A stretch of 64,000 nt of DNA from Tolypothrix sp. PCC 7712 (GTDB lineage: Bacteria > Cyanobacteriota > Cyanobacteriia > Cyanobacteriales > Nostocaceae). The stretch lies in contig NZ_CP063785.1 in assembly GCF_025860405.1 (NCBI RefSeq), positions 2,294,001-2,358,000 on the forward strand. The letters are read 5' to 3'. A program made the position numbers and the translations under genes. The first letter of the stretch is position 1, and every line of letters starts with the position of its first letter. Below, one piece after another: positions 18,385-27,720 of this stretch. The notes under the pieces are model-generated. The model made no database searches. It saw only the letters and a program-made list of their open reading frames with translations, and was not told the DNA's origin.

Positions 18385-18493
18385 GCTAATGAGCGTCTAA
18401 ATTGCATAAATACTAATAAGGACAGTTAACTGTTAACAGTCAATAGCCTTCACGATGGATTGTGCGTTCAGCTTCAGCCGTAACGCACAATCC
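18382..18493. repeat. Dispersed palindromic repeat (TAAGCTAATG...GGATTGTGC), copy 1
   Basis: 18382-18465 matches the reverse complement of 40273-40377 (TAAGCTAATGAGCGTCTAAA vs TAAGCTAATGCGCGTCTAAA, then AATTGCATAA and CACGATGGATTGTGC). The right part is also an inverted repeat, GGATTGTGCGTT (18457-18468) against AACGCACAATCC (18482-18493). Confidence 0.7.
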
Positions 18494-18611
18494 ATAATTT
18501 AGTTACTTTCATCACGTTTGCATTAATCAAATTGGTAAATTCTGAACTATATATTTACTCAACTTAAGTATTAAATAAAATGACTACCAATAAACTAGGA
18601 AAAGCACAAAC

Positions 18612-18974
18612 GTGAATCGTTTCCAAAAGCTATCCTCAATGGTTGTCCTGCTATTAGCCTTCATCTATCCACCTACTTTGGCTGAAGCTAAGGATACTAC
18701 CCTCAATCATGTATTCAATGAACAGAGTATTGACTCACAAACAACATTACTAAAAGAGCAGAGTGAAGAGCTTTTGTTAGCTCGCCGACACACTCAAAGA
18801 CGTTACCATAGACAGCGACATAGCGGAAAATATTATCAGCGCCAGAGGCATCGAAAACATCATTATAGACGAGGTTATCGTTCTATTCGTTATCGTGGAC
18901 AAGCATATCGTTATGGACAATGGGAACTTGTGCGCGATCGTCATGGCAGACTAATGTATGATTGGCGGCGTTAA
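18612..18974 (+). CDS. Small secreted basic protein, Arg/His/Tyr-rich
   Basis: 120 residues. An N-terminal signal peptide (NRFQKLSSMVVLLLAFIYPPTLAEAKD) probably ends at AEA-K. A short mid region is followed by a C-terminal half dominated by Arg, His and Tyr (RRHTQRRYHRQRHSGKYYQR...). The last ~25 residues (YRYGQWELVRDRHGRLMYDWRR) look like a short folded motif. No family is recognised. A role in binding polyanions or metals at the cell surface is possible but not shown. The ATG at 18612 starts the signal peptide; the preceding GAAAAGCACAAACGTG has only a weak ribosome binding site. Confidence 0.65.
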   Translation: MNRFQKLSSMVVLLLAFIYPPTLAEAKDTTLNHVFNEQSIDSQTTLLKEQSEELLLARRHTQRRYHRQRHSGKYYQRQRHRKHHYRRGYRSIRYRGQAYRYGQWELVRDRHGRLMYDWRR

Positions 18975-19082
18975 TTTTAAACGTTGCTCTAATTCCTCGA
19001 AGTTTTTTTATGCGTAAGTCCTCATATATTTAGACTTTTTATAGCTAATTCTTATCTTAAAAATATCCTTGCATTGATTAAA

Positions 19083-19925
19083 TTAACCATAAGCCCCATT
19101 AGGCAAAAATCCTAAGAGTTGTTTTAATCTTTCGTCTGCTCCTTCATAGCAATAAATTGGCATTTGATAATTCATAAATGGTGCATATTTATGCCCAACT
19201 AGCCTTTTAGCATAAGTAATCTGCGTAATATAGCGAGTGATAGCAGAAGAGTTTCTAGAGCCTCTATGCCATACTTGATTGTTAAAGCAAACGGCAGAAC
19301 CCATTGCACCCAAGCAGCTAAAAATTTGGTCTTCATATCCAGAAATATCACCATTGCAGAACTTACCAAATAGATGAGATCCAGGAATCACCTGAGTAGG
19401 CCCATTTTCTTCAGACAGTACATCTGTGAGGTAATAATTCACAGTAAATGCCAGCACATTTAAACGAATATTAGTTAAAGGTTTACCATCAAGTGAAATT
19501 ACGTGTGGTGTATCGTCTTGATGCCAAGCATTTTTAGCCAAACCATCAGTCTCTGCAGGAATCTTAAATGAGTTATTGTGAATCACATGAATGACATTAG
19601 CATTGGGAATACCATCATTCATTGAGTAGCCTATGCCATTAGCTTCACCAATTAAATGTTCTGCAAATGTCACAATCGGCTCCAAAGCAAAAAGATTTAG
19701 ATTATTCTGAGAATGCTCAAACATTCGCTTCATAATCTTTTTTGATTGATGATAATTTTTACCTTCAGTCTGCTTGATAGCAGCATCTAAATCATTTCTT
19801 AGAAGCTCACATTGCTCAGGTGTTAACACATTGTCAATTACCAAAAAGCCATTAGCATGAAAAAACTCAATCCATTGATTTAATTGCTCTATAGTTGGCT
19901 TATTTCCAGCTAAATATTCAGACAT
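19083..19925 (-). CDS. Phytanoyl-CoA dioxygenase (PhyH) family protein
   Basis: 280 residues, the usual length for this Fe(II)/2-oxoglutarate oxygenase family. The facial triad is visible: H-x-D in WHQDDTPH (about 134-138) and the distal His in VWHRGSRN (about 218), with Arg in SRNSSAITRY a candidate 2-oxoglutarate contact. The N-terminus (FHANGFLVIDNVLTPEQCELLRNDL) is typical. The substrate cannot be predicted; family members hydroxylate lipids or natural products. It is divergent from the FAD oxidoreductase at 20166, which might share a pathway. Confidence 0.88.
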   Translation of the reverse strand: MSEYLAGNKPTIEQLNQWIEFFHANGFLVIDNVLTPEQCELLRNDLDAAIKQTEGKNYHQSKKIMKRMFEHSQNNLNLFALEPIVTFAEHLIGEANGIGYSMNDGIPNANVIHVIHNNSFKIPAETDGLAKNAWHQDDTPHVISLDGKPLTNIRLNVLAFTVNYYLTDVLSEENGPTQVIPGSHLFGKFCNGDISGYEDQIFSCLGAMGSAVCFNNQVWHRGSRNSSAITRYITQITYAKRLVGHKYAPFMNYQMPIYCYEGADERLKQLLGFLPNGAYG

Positions 19926-20165
19926 TTTTATTGGAGCTTTATATTTATATTGGTATGTAATACAGGCTTTATTGTTGAGCCAGTTAATTCTAGTCTAAGA
20001 GATGATTCGTCAATAAAAGCTGAAAATTCATCATTCTGACTCAAACGCCGAAATCGATTGAGCCAGCCAAATGTCGGTTATATAATCCATTGAGTAGGCG
20101 ATCGCTCTACTATCCACCGTTACAAACAAAGTCTAAACTTGGACAGGTACGTACTGGTGAGCATA

Positions 20166-21311
20166 ATGAAGACTTACGACTGGATTGTTGTTGGTGCTGG
20201 AATTACAGGTGCGACACTTTCCTACGAATTAGCAAAAGCTGGCTTTTCAGTTCTCTTGTTAGAACAATCGCCAACACCAGACAACGCCACCCGCTATAGT
20301 TATGGTGGATTAGCTTATTGGTCAGGAACTACACCGTTAACTCGCCAACTCTGCGAAGAAGCGATCGCACGTTATCAAATCCTACCTCAAGAATTAGACG
20401 CTGATATTGAATTTCGCGAATTAGATTTATTACTAACTATTCCAGCCGATATTAATCCAGAAATCACAGCCGCATCTTACGCTAATTGTCGCATTCAGCC
20501 TCAGCTACTCACTGTTACTGAAGCTTGTGAACTAGAACCATTGCTAAATCAAGATGCAATCTCAGGTGCTTTAACAGTCAAACACGGTCATATTAATGCA
20601 GAAAAAACTACACAAGCTTATATCCAAGCTTTTCTCCGGATTGGCGGTGAAATCAAGATAGAAAAAGTATTACAGATATTATCTAACGGCGTTAAAACAA
20701 ATACTGCAACTTTCAATAGTGCTAATGTAGCGATTTGCGCTGGTGGACTCAGTCGCCAGTTACTTAAATCTGCTGGAATTCCCATCAAAGTGTATTTTAC
20801 CCACGCAGAAGTGATTAAAACTCCACCTGTCGAACTGCGGTTAAATACCTTAGTGATGCCAGCAAATATGCAAAGATTTCAACTAGAAGCCAAATCTACT
20901 CAAGTTGATGAATTATGGAATCAACCTGATAACGAACCACTTCCACCAATCCTAGATGCAGGTGCAATTCAGTTTCAAGATGGTAGTTTGCGCTTAGGAC
21001 AAATTAGCCGCGTTCTCACAAATCCCAATGCTGAGGTAAACTCCCAAGCCAGTGAAAATTGGCTGCGAAACAGTATTGGCGAAGTTTTACCAGCATTAAA
21101 AAATTTACCCGGTACTTGGCACAAATGTTTAGTGGCTTTTAGTAGCAATAGCTTACCTTTAATTGGTGCTGTTCCAGAATATGAAAGTATCCATATTTTT
21201 TCTGGCTTTAGTAATCCCTTAGTCTTGGTACCACCTTTAGCACAACACTTTGCAAACTTTGCTAGCAGCAACCAAGATAATATTATTTCCCAGCTATTAT
21301 TAAAGCGATAA
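20166..21311 (+). CDS. FAD-dependent oxidoreductase (DAO family)
   Basis: 381 residues from the ATG at 20166; an in-frame start at 20139 would add nine residues before the natural MKTYDWIVVGAGITGATLSY. The dinucleotide-binding GxGxxG (VVGAGITGA) and the ADP-ribose acidic end (VLLLEQ) are intact. The C-terminus has IGAVPEYESIHIFSGFSNPLVLVPPLAQHFA, as in D-amino-acid/glycine oxidase-like enzymes. GGTGAG lies 5-10 bp before the ATG. It probably oxidises an amine or amino acid, substrate unknown. It is soluble, with no obvious operon partner downstream. Confidence 0.85.
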   Translation: MKTYDWIVVGAGITGATLSYELAKAGFSVLLLEQSPTPDNATRYSYGGLAYWSGTTPLTRQLCEEAIARYQILPQELDADIEFRELDLLLTIPADINPEITAASYANCRIQPQLLTVTEACELEPLLNQDAISGALTVKHGHINAEKTTQAYIQAFLRIGGEIKIEKVLQILSNGVKTNTATFNSANVAICAGGLSRQLLKSAGIPIKVYFTHAEVIKTPPVELRLNTLVMPANMQRFQLEAKSTQVDELWNQPDNEPLPPILDAGAIQFQDGSLRLGQISRVLTNPNAEVNSQASENWLRNSIGEVLPALKNLPGTWHKCLVAFSSNSLPLIGAVPEYESIHIFSGFSNPLVLVPPLAQHFANFASSNQDNIISQLLLKR

Positions 21312-21326
21312 ATTTAACTCTTGCGA

Positions 21327-21430
21327 GGTTATTTATAAAGCGTGGATGGTGCGTTACGGCTAAATTTAATTGTCTCTAAGACCCAAATCCTTTTATAGCC
21401 GTAACACACCCTACTTAAAATTTACTTGAC
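21327..21430. repeat. Small palindromic element (GGTTATTTATAAAG...CTACTTAAAATTTACTTG)
   Basis: Inner arms GGTGCGTTACGGCTA (from 21348) and TAGCCGTAACACACC (to about 21410) form an inverted repeat. Its outer ends resemble those of the element at 51658-51809 (TATTTATAAAG and CCTACTTAAGATTTACTT). Confidence 0.6.
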
Positions 21431-21457
21431 TCTTGACTCTTGACTGTTGACTCCATA

Positions 21458-21820
21458 CTAATTAAATTCAGCCTCCACAGGTAATAAAACACATCCGTTA
21501 ATTTTCCATGTAATATCAGGCTGCCTTTCCATTACATATAATGCCTTAACAGGTACTCCATCCGGGCCAAGTAGCAGTACTGGTTGAGTTATTTTGCCGT
21601 GAATATTTATTATATTTTGAAATAATACAGAACGAGGACGATAAACCGCCGGATAACTCACCCGCACCATTTCCATAAAGTTTTCTGCGGTGCGGAATTG
21701 GGTTTGAATTCCCGGACTAGCAAAGGCAAAAGCGCCTAAAGTATCATCTCTTTGAAAAGCTTCTAACTGACGTTCAATAACATAACGTATGGCGATCGCA
21801 TCGCTATTAGTGATATTCAT
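21458..21820 (-). CDS. DUF4864 domain protein
   Basis: 120 residues of a cystatin/NTF2-like small fold: helix with AIRYVIERQLEAFQRDD, then FAFASPGIQTQF, and strands around AEFN at the C-terminus. It matches the DUF4864 pattern (RxVIxxQLxAFxxDDxxxAFxFASPxIQ). Function is unknown. It lies 18 bp downstream of the SGNH hydrolase gene on the same strand, so the two are probably co-transcribed. Confidence 0.85.
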   Translation of the reverse strand: MNITNSDAIAIRYVIERQLEAFQRDDTLGAFAFASPGIQTQFRTAENFMEMVRVSYPAVYRPRSVLFQNIINIHGKITQPVLLLGPDGVPVKALYVMERQPDITWKINGCVLLPVEAEFN

Positions 21821-21838
21821 AATCTAAATTGCGATAGC

Positions 21839-22903
21839 TTAATTATCGCGCTGACTTAGCCTTAATTCTATCTGCTCTAGTGCTGCCTGCCAAACTTCAT
21901 ACCCATCAGGAGATAGATGTAAACCATCAGTAGTTAACTCTAGGCGTAAATTACCTTCAAAGTCTGTAAACCACCTATACATATTTGCATAACTAACTTT
22001 TTCTTGTTTGGCCATTAATGCTAGTTGATTATTGAGATTACGAATCCGTTGGTTAGAAATTGTTGACAGGCGAGTAGGTAAAATCGATTGCACAATAATT
22101 TGCGCTTTTGGGTGATTCTGCTTTAAGCGGCGCATAATTTGACGATGATTACGCAAAATTACATCATCACTTAGACCTTTGCGTAAATCATTAATCCCAG
22201 CCATCACATATATCACATCTGGTCGCGTTTGGGAAAATGCTCCTAATCTTTTTAACACACCACCAGAGGTATCTCCAGATATACCTTGATTGAGCCACAA
22301 TTTAGTAGATGGCAGTTTTTCCTCAGGAAACCACATACTCAAAGAATCGCCTACCATAATCCCTAGATGATTTCCACCTTGGCCTTGAGCAACTGCTTTG
22401 GCTTCCAAAGCTAATAAACGTTTCCAGTCTTCGTAGCTTAACTGCGGTTTTTTAGCTGACTCCGAGAGCGATCGCAAAGTATCATCATCTACGGCTTTAG
22501 AAACTTGACCTGATTTTAGCGCTGCGAGTCTTTGATAGTAAAGTTGACTACCTGATGCCAGAGTGCGGTTTGTACCAACAGAAATAGGATTAAGTGATGA
22601 TTGTACTGGCCTTGCTAACTCCTGGTTAGTCAAATCTGGTAAAGAGAAATTACCATTGGGGATAGTTTTCTTTGCTAATGCTGGCTGCGTATTTAAAAAT
22701 TGCAAAGCCTGACTAGTAAAGTCCGATAGGGAGATGTCAAAACTAGGGATGGCTTTTTCGCCTACTGTTAGCTGCGAATTTTGATTTAATTCCCACTGTA
22801 ATTGAGAATTTTCTGGCAGGATAATCGACATCTGGGGAAGAGCCGATGCTGGTATTGCCAATCCTGTTAACAAACTTGCTGCCAACAGATAAGAATCCCT
22901 CAT
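21839..22903 (-). CDS. Secreted SGNH/GDSL-family hydrolase
   Basis: 354 residues from the ATG at 22903, which is preceded by AGGAGAG and opens a signal peptide (MRDSYLLAASLLTGLAIPASA); a longer start at 22960 is less likely. The SGNH blocks are present: block I VGDSLSMWFP (catalytic Ser), block II GISGDTSGG, block III GINDLRKG (Asn) and block V DGLHLSPDGYEVW (Asp and His). These act on acyl or acetyl esters of lipids or polysaccharides. The region between signal and catalytic domain is low in complexity and linker-like. Envelope or extracellular location is inferred; the substrate is unknown. Confidence 0.88.
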   Translation of the reverse strand: MRDSYLLAASLLTGLAIPASALPQMSIILPENSQLQWELNQNSQLTVGEKAIPSFDISLSDFTSQALQFLNTQPALAKKTIPNGNFSLPDLTNQELARPVQSSLNPISVGTNRTLASGSQLYYQRLAALKSGQVSKAVDDDTLRSLSESAKKPQLSYEDWKRLLALEAKAVAQGQGGNHLGIMVGDSLSMWFPEEKLPSTKLWLNQGISGDTSGGVLKRLGAFSQTRPDVIYVMAGINDLRKGLSDDVILRNHRQIMRRLKQNHPKAQIIVQSILPTRLSTISNQRIRNLNNQLALMAKQEKVSYANMYRWFTDFEGNLRLELTTDGLHLSPDGYEVWQAALEQIELRLSQRDN

Positions 22904-23644
22904 CGCTTTATCTCTCCTATACTTATTACTTAATTTGATGACAGTATTACCTGAATGCACTCAGGCAAATTTTACTTCGGTTAAGTCTTATTGTGATTGA
23001 CTTCATCTAGGTCTGTAAAGCAGGTTCACGGACTCCAATTAGACAATTTACAATCTCTTTAAAGCAGGTTTTTGCTCAAATCAAACAACTTAGCCTTGTA
23101 GCAAGACTTTAAATACCACAATGATTTTACTATCCCTGAGACTTCCATCTCCGATATTTCAGTGTTTTACGCGAATATTGGCTGACTCAACAGGATAAAT
23201 CTATAATTTTTGTGTAATCTATCCGACTATTTATTTAAGTAAATACACATAAATCAAACTGTGAATGCTTTTTGATGTTTTCATCAACGCCCGATCTAAG
23301 TGGAACACACCGCATACCACGGATGACAATTTCATGCAGTACAGTATTACAGAGGTGTTTATAGCTTTGCACCGTACCTGTTGTAGAGAATATCTGCAAT
23401 CTTCTGTTACATACAAATTTAAATTCTATATTTCGCGTACAGGTGGTCAAAAGTCAAGAGTTTACGTAGGATGCGTTAGCGATAGCGTAACGCATACTAA
23501 AACAGAGATGTTTTTACCTCAAATTTCTATAGACCTGTATCCCTATACCTTGGTCTATTTACCTAATAACAATTTGAAACCTCAAAACTTTTAGGTTTTG
23601 AGGTCTAGACTTTGGGGTTTAAAGTTAATTGTCTCGCGCAAAGT
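22904..23644. other. Gene-free stretch with two inverted repeats
   Basis: 741 bp. Open frames here lack homology or sensible composition. GGATGCGTTAGCGATAGCGT at about 23466 is a short palindromic repeat. ACCTCAAAAC / GTTTTGAGGT (23579-23604) is a 10-bp stem, 40 bp beyond the stop of the minus-strand gene at 23645; it could act as its terminator although no strong U-run follows. Confidence 0.55.
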
Positions 23645-24559
23645 TTATAATTCTGGCTTTGGTGCTTGATCTAAAGAACAACGGTCAAACCACTCTTGAT
23701 ATTTTTGGCGATGTTCTTCATCTTCTACGACAATCGACACTTGTACCTGCTTACAACCTTGCTGCTTTTCCAGTGCGATCGCATTTAACAGTAGGCTAGC
23801 AATTTTAGGAGAGGTAAACAAGCCGCTCACGGTTAAACCATCTTCTAAACTAGCAACTGCTGGTATTTTTCCTGTATTCAATTCAATCCCAGAAATTTCT
23901 TCTTGTCCTAAATCAATTTCAGCTAATTGTTTATGTTCTGGACTAACTTGTTCCACAATTAGCTTTTCACGCCGCACAGGAACTTGTACCATCCTGGTTT
24001 CAATTTCTTTACGGACAATTATATCTCCAACTTTCCGCTTTTCACTATTAATTACCAAACGTTCTTCTAGTAATTTAATAGTTCTCTCTTCGCTAACTTC
24101 TGAAGATTTAGCAGTATCTATAATACCATTTATAGTTTGGCTGGAAGCCATTTCCCCAGTGGAGCCATTAGATACTATTTGATCGCTGGGTTTATTTGTC
24201 CCTAAATTATCTGACATATTTTCTATCTCTGATTTTTCTAAATCTATGAGGATTGATTTAGTTGGATTATCAATTTTTTTAATTCTCTGGCTCCTTAGTA
24301 GAAATGACTTCTGCATATCAGCTACTTTTTGTGTACCAGATTCTATACTATTTTGATTTATCTGTTTAGATATAACTAAATTTAGTCGATTTTGAGCATC
24401 TAAAACTAAATCTTTGACAACACCAAGCAGTTGCCCTTGCCTATCTATGACTGTAAAATTCCTAACTTTGCTTCCCAAATTATCCAGCAAATTGCTAATA
24501 CGTTGATTAATGGCTGGACTTACCTGCCTACTATTTCGTGACAAAGTTTGGCTATTCAT
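23645..24559 (-). CDS. PRC-barrel / DUF2382 protein (paralogue 1)
   Basis: 304 residues. The N-terminal part (VRNFTVIDRQGQLLGVVKDLVLDAQNRLNLVIS) is PRC-barrel-like. The middle and C-terminus carry DUF2382 (IKLLEERLVINSEKRKVGDI...VPVRREKLIVEQV), the YsnF/AvaK-type stress domain. An extra C-terminal segment with conserved KQVQVSIVVEDEEHRQKYQEWF is absent from the other two paralogues. These proteins are thought to act in general stress or akinete states in cyanobacteria; that is family knowledge. It is the most divergent of the three copies in this stretch. Confidence 0.82.
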   Translation of the reverse strand: MNSQTLSRNSRQVSPAINQRISNLLDNLGSKVRNFTVIDRQGQLLGVVKDLVLDAQNRLNLVISKQINQNSIESGTQKVADMQKSFLLRSQRIKKIDNPTKSILIDLEKSEIENMSDNLGTNKPSDQIVSNGSTGEMASSQTINGIIDTAKSSEVSEERTIKLLEERLVINSEKRKVGDIIVRKEIETRMVQVPVRREKLIVEQVSPEHKQLAEIDLGQEEISGIELNTGKIPAVASLEDGLTVSGLFTSPKIASLLLNAIALEKQQGCKQVQVSIVVEDEEHRQKYQEWFDRCSLDQAPKPEL

Positions 24560-24704
24560 AAGGCAAATTTATTTAACTGCTATGTAACCAGCAAACTGCT
24601 ATTTTGAGCGAAATAATTGAGTAGAAGTACAGGCAAAGCTATCGGCTAACTTCACCTGCACTTTATTTAATTAGTTATTAGCTATTAACTAATAACTAAG
24701 TAAA

Positions 24705-25631
24705 TTAGCGTTCTTCAATTGGTAGACCACCAGTGGTATCTATATCTAATTCTTCACGACGTACAGTTGCTTGAGCTTCTGATGTTTCTTGCTCAACAAC
24801 TTTTTTGACTCTGACTTCTTCACGTACTACTGTTTCTTTGCGAATGTCAGGAGTTTCTTCATAAAGTTCTACACGAGCAACTTCACCTTCACGGAAGTTA
24901 GCTTCCCCAGGAGTCACAGCAGTACCCGCATCGGTTGGTGTAACACGCTCAATTACTACGCGTTCTCTTTCTAGAGGAACCGCTACTCTTGCAGTGTCAG
25001 TTTCGACACGCTTACCAATTGCTACTTCTCCAGCCTTTTGGCGTTTCTTGTTAGCAATTAGCCGTTCTTCATATAATCTCAGAGTTTGATTATCCGCCTC
25101 GTTAATTCCAAACAAAGAAGGCTCGTTTTCGTAACGGTATGTATCGCGGTTGTAAGTTGGAGTTGGTGTAACCGCTGGTTGATAATTTCTATCTAGAGGT
25201 GCAGAAGCATCTACAGGTGTTGCTGATTCTAGAGTAGATGTGCTGTCTACAGCTCGGTTTGATGCTAAATCACCAGGACGACGATATACACCACGCACCC
25301 GTTCTTCGTAGTCATAATCAACTCCTGAGCGTTCATTAAACTCAGGTAAATCATCTGCTTGCTGTCTGGTCATGCCAATAGCATAAACTCGATCAACGTT
25401 ATAGTCGATGCGCGCGCGTCCAATTGGTAACAATACTTTTTTACCAAAAATCCAGAAACCCAAATCCACGACTAAATAACGGAAATGTCCTTCATCGTCT
25501 ACTAAAACATCGCTCACGCTACCAATCTTGTCATCAGTGCCTTCCGCATAGACACCAAGTCCTTTAATATCATCACCTTGAAAAGTATCGCGGTAGCTGG
25601 GATCAAAATCTTCTAGTTTGTAAAGAGCCAT
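24705..25631 (-). CDS. PRC-barrel / DUF2382 protein (paralogue 2)
   Basis: 308 residues. The N-terminal PRC-barrel (about 20-90) reads LGVYAEGTDDKIGSVSDVLVDDEGHFRYLVVDLGFWIFGKKVLLP. A Pro/Thr-rich linker follows, then DUF2382 (about 175-285: LRLYEERLIANKKRQKAGEV...VPLERERVVIERVTP...EEVRVKKVVEQ). The C-terminus REELDIDTTGGLPIEER is shared with paralogue 3. It is soluble, highly charged and probably stress-related. The preceding DNA (25632 onward) is AT-rich and would hold its promoter. Confidence 0.87.
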   Translation of the reverse strand: MALYKLEDFDPSYRDTFQGDDIKGLGVYAEGTDDKIGSVSDVLVDDEGHFRYLVVDLGFWIFGKKVLLPIGRARIDYNVDRVYAIGMTRQQADDLPEFNERSGVDYDYEERVRGVYRRPGDLASNRAVDSTSTLESATPVDASAPLDRNYQPAVTPTPTYNRDTYRYENEPSLFGINEADNQTLRLYEERLIANKKRQKAGEVAIGKRVETDTARVAVPLERERVVIERVTPTDAGTAVTPGEANFREGEVARVELYEETPDIRKETVVREEVRVKKVVEQETSEAQATVRREELDIDTTGGLPIEER

Positions 25632-26392
25632 TTTATGTTTACCTCAAATTATTCTCTTTTATCCGTTAATAACTAAAGTATAAATTTATATATTTTTTGC
25701 CATCTGACCAACGACTGAAGTAATGGGATATTTTTTTATCTCAAGTAGTATATTTTTTTATAATTTATATAATGCTTAATCCTAAATTGGCTCATATAAA
25801 TTAAATATTTAAAATTGCTCAATCAGTATTTTAAATTTATTAATTTTAATTACAATTTTATCTACACAAAACTAGCTAATAAATATCATTTTATCTAATC
25901 TAGGTAACTCAGCAGCACTCAAGATGCCTGTAATATAAGAGTTATACCAATTTTAAAAATGTGACAAATTGTAGGGACACGGCATTGCTCATACGTGTCA
26001 ACTTAAGCTAAAAGCTATATAGGGCGAGTGTTGTACAAAAACCCTCGCCCTCATCCCCTAACCCCTTCTCCCGCAGGAGAAGGGGAATTAAATCTCTTGC
26101 TCCCCTCTCCTGGTGGGAGAGGGGTTGGGGGTGAGGGCAAAAACCTTGCAACCAATGGGGTTTCACGTTAAGTTGACACCAATGGGCATTGCCTTGCCCT
26201 CTAGAATATATTGATGTATATCATCCTTATCATAAAAAAATAGATGGGTTAATAACACCCATCCATATTTTCTAGTGGAATTGTGAGCTTTTACGTCAGT
26301 TTGTTCTAAGTAGAGGACTGCATATAATGGATAATATGTCGTTCTCTTGTGAAAATAAAACTGGATTTGATATCTTGAAATCTTGAATGTGA
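25632..26392. other. Gene-free, very AT-rich stretch with nested elements
   Basis: 25640-25930 is extremely AT-rich with no gene seen and probably includes the promoter of the minus-strand paralogue 2. 25942-26225 is the nested element described separately. The remainder up to 26392 shows nothing clear. Confidence 0.6.
25942..26225. mobile_element. MITE-like element interrupted by a second element with clean target duplication
   Basis: Outer element, in reverse orientation to 18070-18384: TATACCAATTTTAAAAATGT at the left and CTAGAATATATTGATGT at the right. Inner element 25990-26184: ends CATACGTGTCAACTTAA and TTAAGTTGACACCAATG, a 17-bp terminal inverted repeat with two mismatches. GGCATTGC flanks it on both sides (25981-25988 and 26185-26192), a duplicated target. 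The inner element contains CCTAACCCCTTCTCCCGC-type palindromic arms but no gene. Confidence 0.85.
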
Positions 26393-27232
26393 CTAAATTA
26401 AGTTATCTCTACCAGGAGCAGTTTCATTCACATTCAAATTACCGGAAGTATCAATATCTAACTCTTCACGGCGAATTATCTCTTCTGCTTCAACGGTGTC
26501 GCTATCAACCACTTTTCTGACTCGAACTTCTTCACGCACAAAAGTTTCTTTCCGAATCTCAGGGGTTTCTTCGTAAACTTCTATGCGTGCTACTTCTCCT
26601 TCTTGGAACTGAGATTCTCTTGCATCTACTACAGCATCTTCTACTGTAGGAGTAACTCTTTCAATGACAACGCGCTCTTTTTGAATAGGTACGGAAACTT
26701 GTGCAGTTTCAGTTTCAATGCGCTTACCAACTGTAACTTCTCCAGCCTTAACCCGATTTTTGTTAGCAATCAATCTTTCTTCATAAAGTTTGAAAGTTTG
26801 ATGATCCCGCTCATTCAAATCGTATAAATCAGGCTCTTGGTAATTATAGCTGTCCCGGTCGTAAGTGAATTGGCTATTTGGCGAACGATAAGTACTGCGG
26901 ACATTCTCTTCATAGTCGGGATCGACGACTAAGTTATCTCTATATTCAGGTAATCTTGCTACCTGTTCTTTACTTAGTCCATCAACATAAACACGTTTTT
27001 GATCATAATTAATCCGAGACAACCCTATTGGTAGTAATATCTTTTTATCAACCGCATCTAAACTTGTATTAATAACTAAATAGCGAAATCTTCCATCTTG
27101 GTCAACTAAAGCATCATCAACCGAACCAATTCTATTTCCACTTTCAGTGTAGAGATCCAAGACTTTAACGTCTTCACCACCAAATATTTCCTTGTAGTCG
27201 GGTTCAAAATCTTCAAGTCTGTAGAGAGGCAT
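26393..27232 (-). CDS. PRC-barrel / DUF2382 protein (paralogue 3)
   Basis: 279 residues, colinear with the gene at 24705: PRC-barrel (LDLYTESGNRIGSVDDALVDQDGRFRYLVINT), shortened linker and DUF2382 (FKLYEERLIANKNRVKAGEVTVGKR...VPIQKERVVIERVTP). Its C-terminal REELDIDTSGNLNVNE parallels paralogue 2. The two are a recent tandem duplication separated by the nested mobile element, with diverged non-coding DNA. Likely stress-related; the exact function is unknown. Confidence 0.87.
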   Translation of the reverse strand: MPLYRLEDFEPDYKEIFGGEDVKVLDLYTESGNRIGSVDDALVDQDGRFRYLVINTSLDAVDKKILLPIGLSRINYDQKRVYVDGLSKEQVARLPEYRDNLVVDPDYEENVRSTYRSPNSQFTYDRDSYNYQEPDLYDLNERDHQTFKLYEERLIANKNRVKAGEVTVGKRIETETAQVSVPIQKERVVIERVTPTVEDAVVDARESQFQEGEVARIEVYEETPEIRKETFVREEVRVRKVVDSDTVEAEEIIRREELDIDTSGNLNVNETAPGRDNLI

Positions 27233-27720
27233 AGGTTATTCCAATGTGGCTGAAAATATCTATGCATTAGCCTAAAAATTATAGAATTATTTTTCCTCCT
27301 GCTGGCGACTGAATTCTAAAAAAAGCTTCATGCTTAATAGGTGAAAAAATCAGAAGTAGCAACTAATTTAATTACCATTTGACATATAACTTAAGATATA
27401 GGAGTCTCGTATAATTGCTGAAATTACTTGCATGGCTAGAGAATAGGGAAAAATATTCTTAAAAATTAACTAAAAGCCTTATATAAAATTAAGCTTATTA
27501 GGTGAACGATATATTTGTAATCTAGAACACAAATTATCCCAAGGTGAATTATTAAGGTTTCCTTGGATATTGGCTGCTTATGTTAAGCGCGATCGCAATC
27601 TTAAATTATCACAGCCTCATCTCACACCAGCACCACTCGCTTTACGTTTAGTTCACAGAACTATAGCAAACTTATGTTGATTTATTTCTACTGAGTGATT
27701 TAATTGGCAGTTAGTTTAGA
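27233..27720. other. Gene-free intergenic stretch
   Basis: 488 bp, AT-rich, between divergent genes. One HIP1-type site lies near 27590. No other feature recognised. Confidence 0.5.

Noticed and set aside
23265..23594. 109-codon frame on the plus strand
   Set aside because: No recognisable family, overlaps a palindromic repeat, no start context; likely chance.
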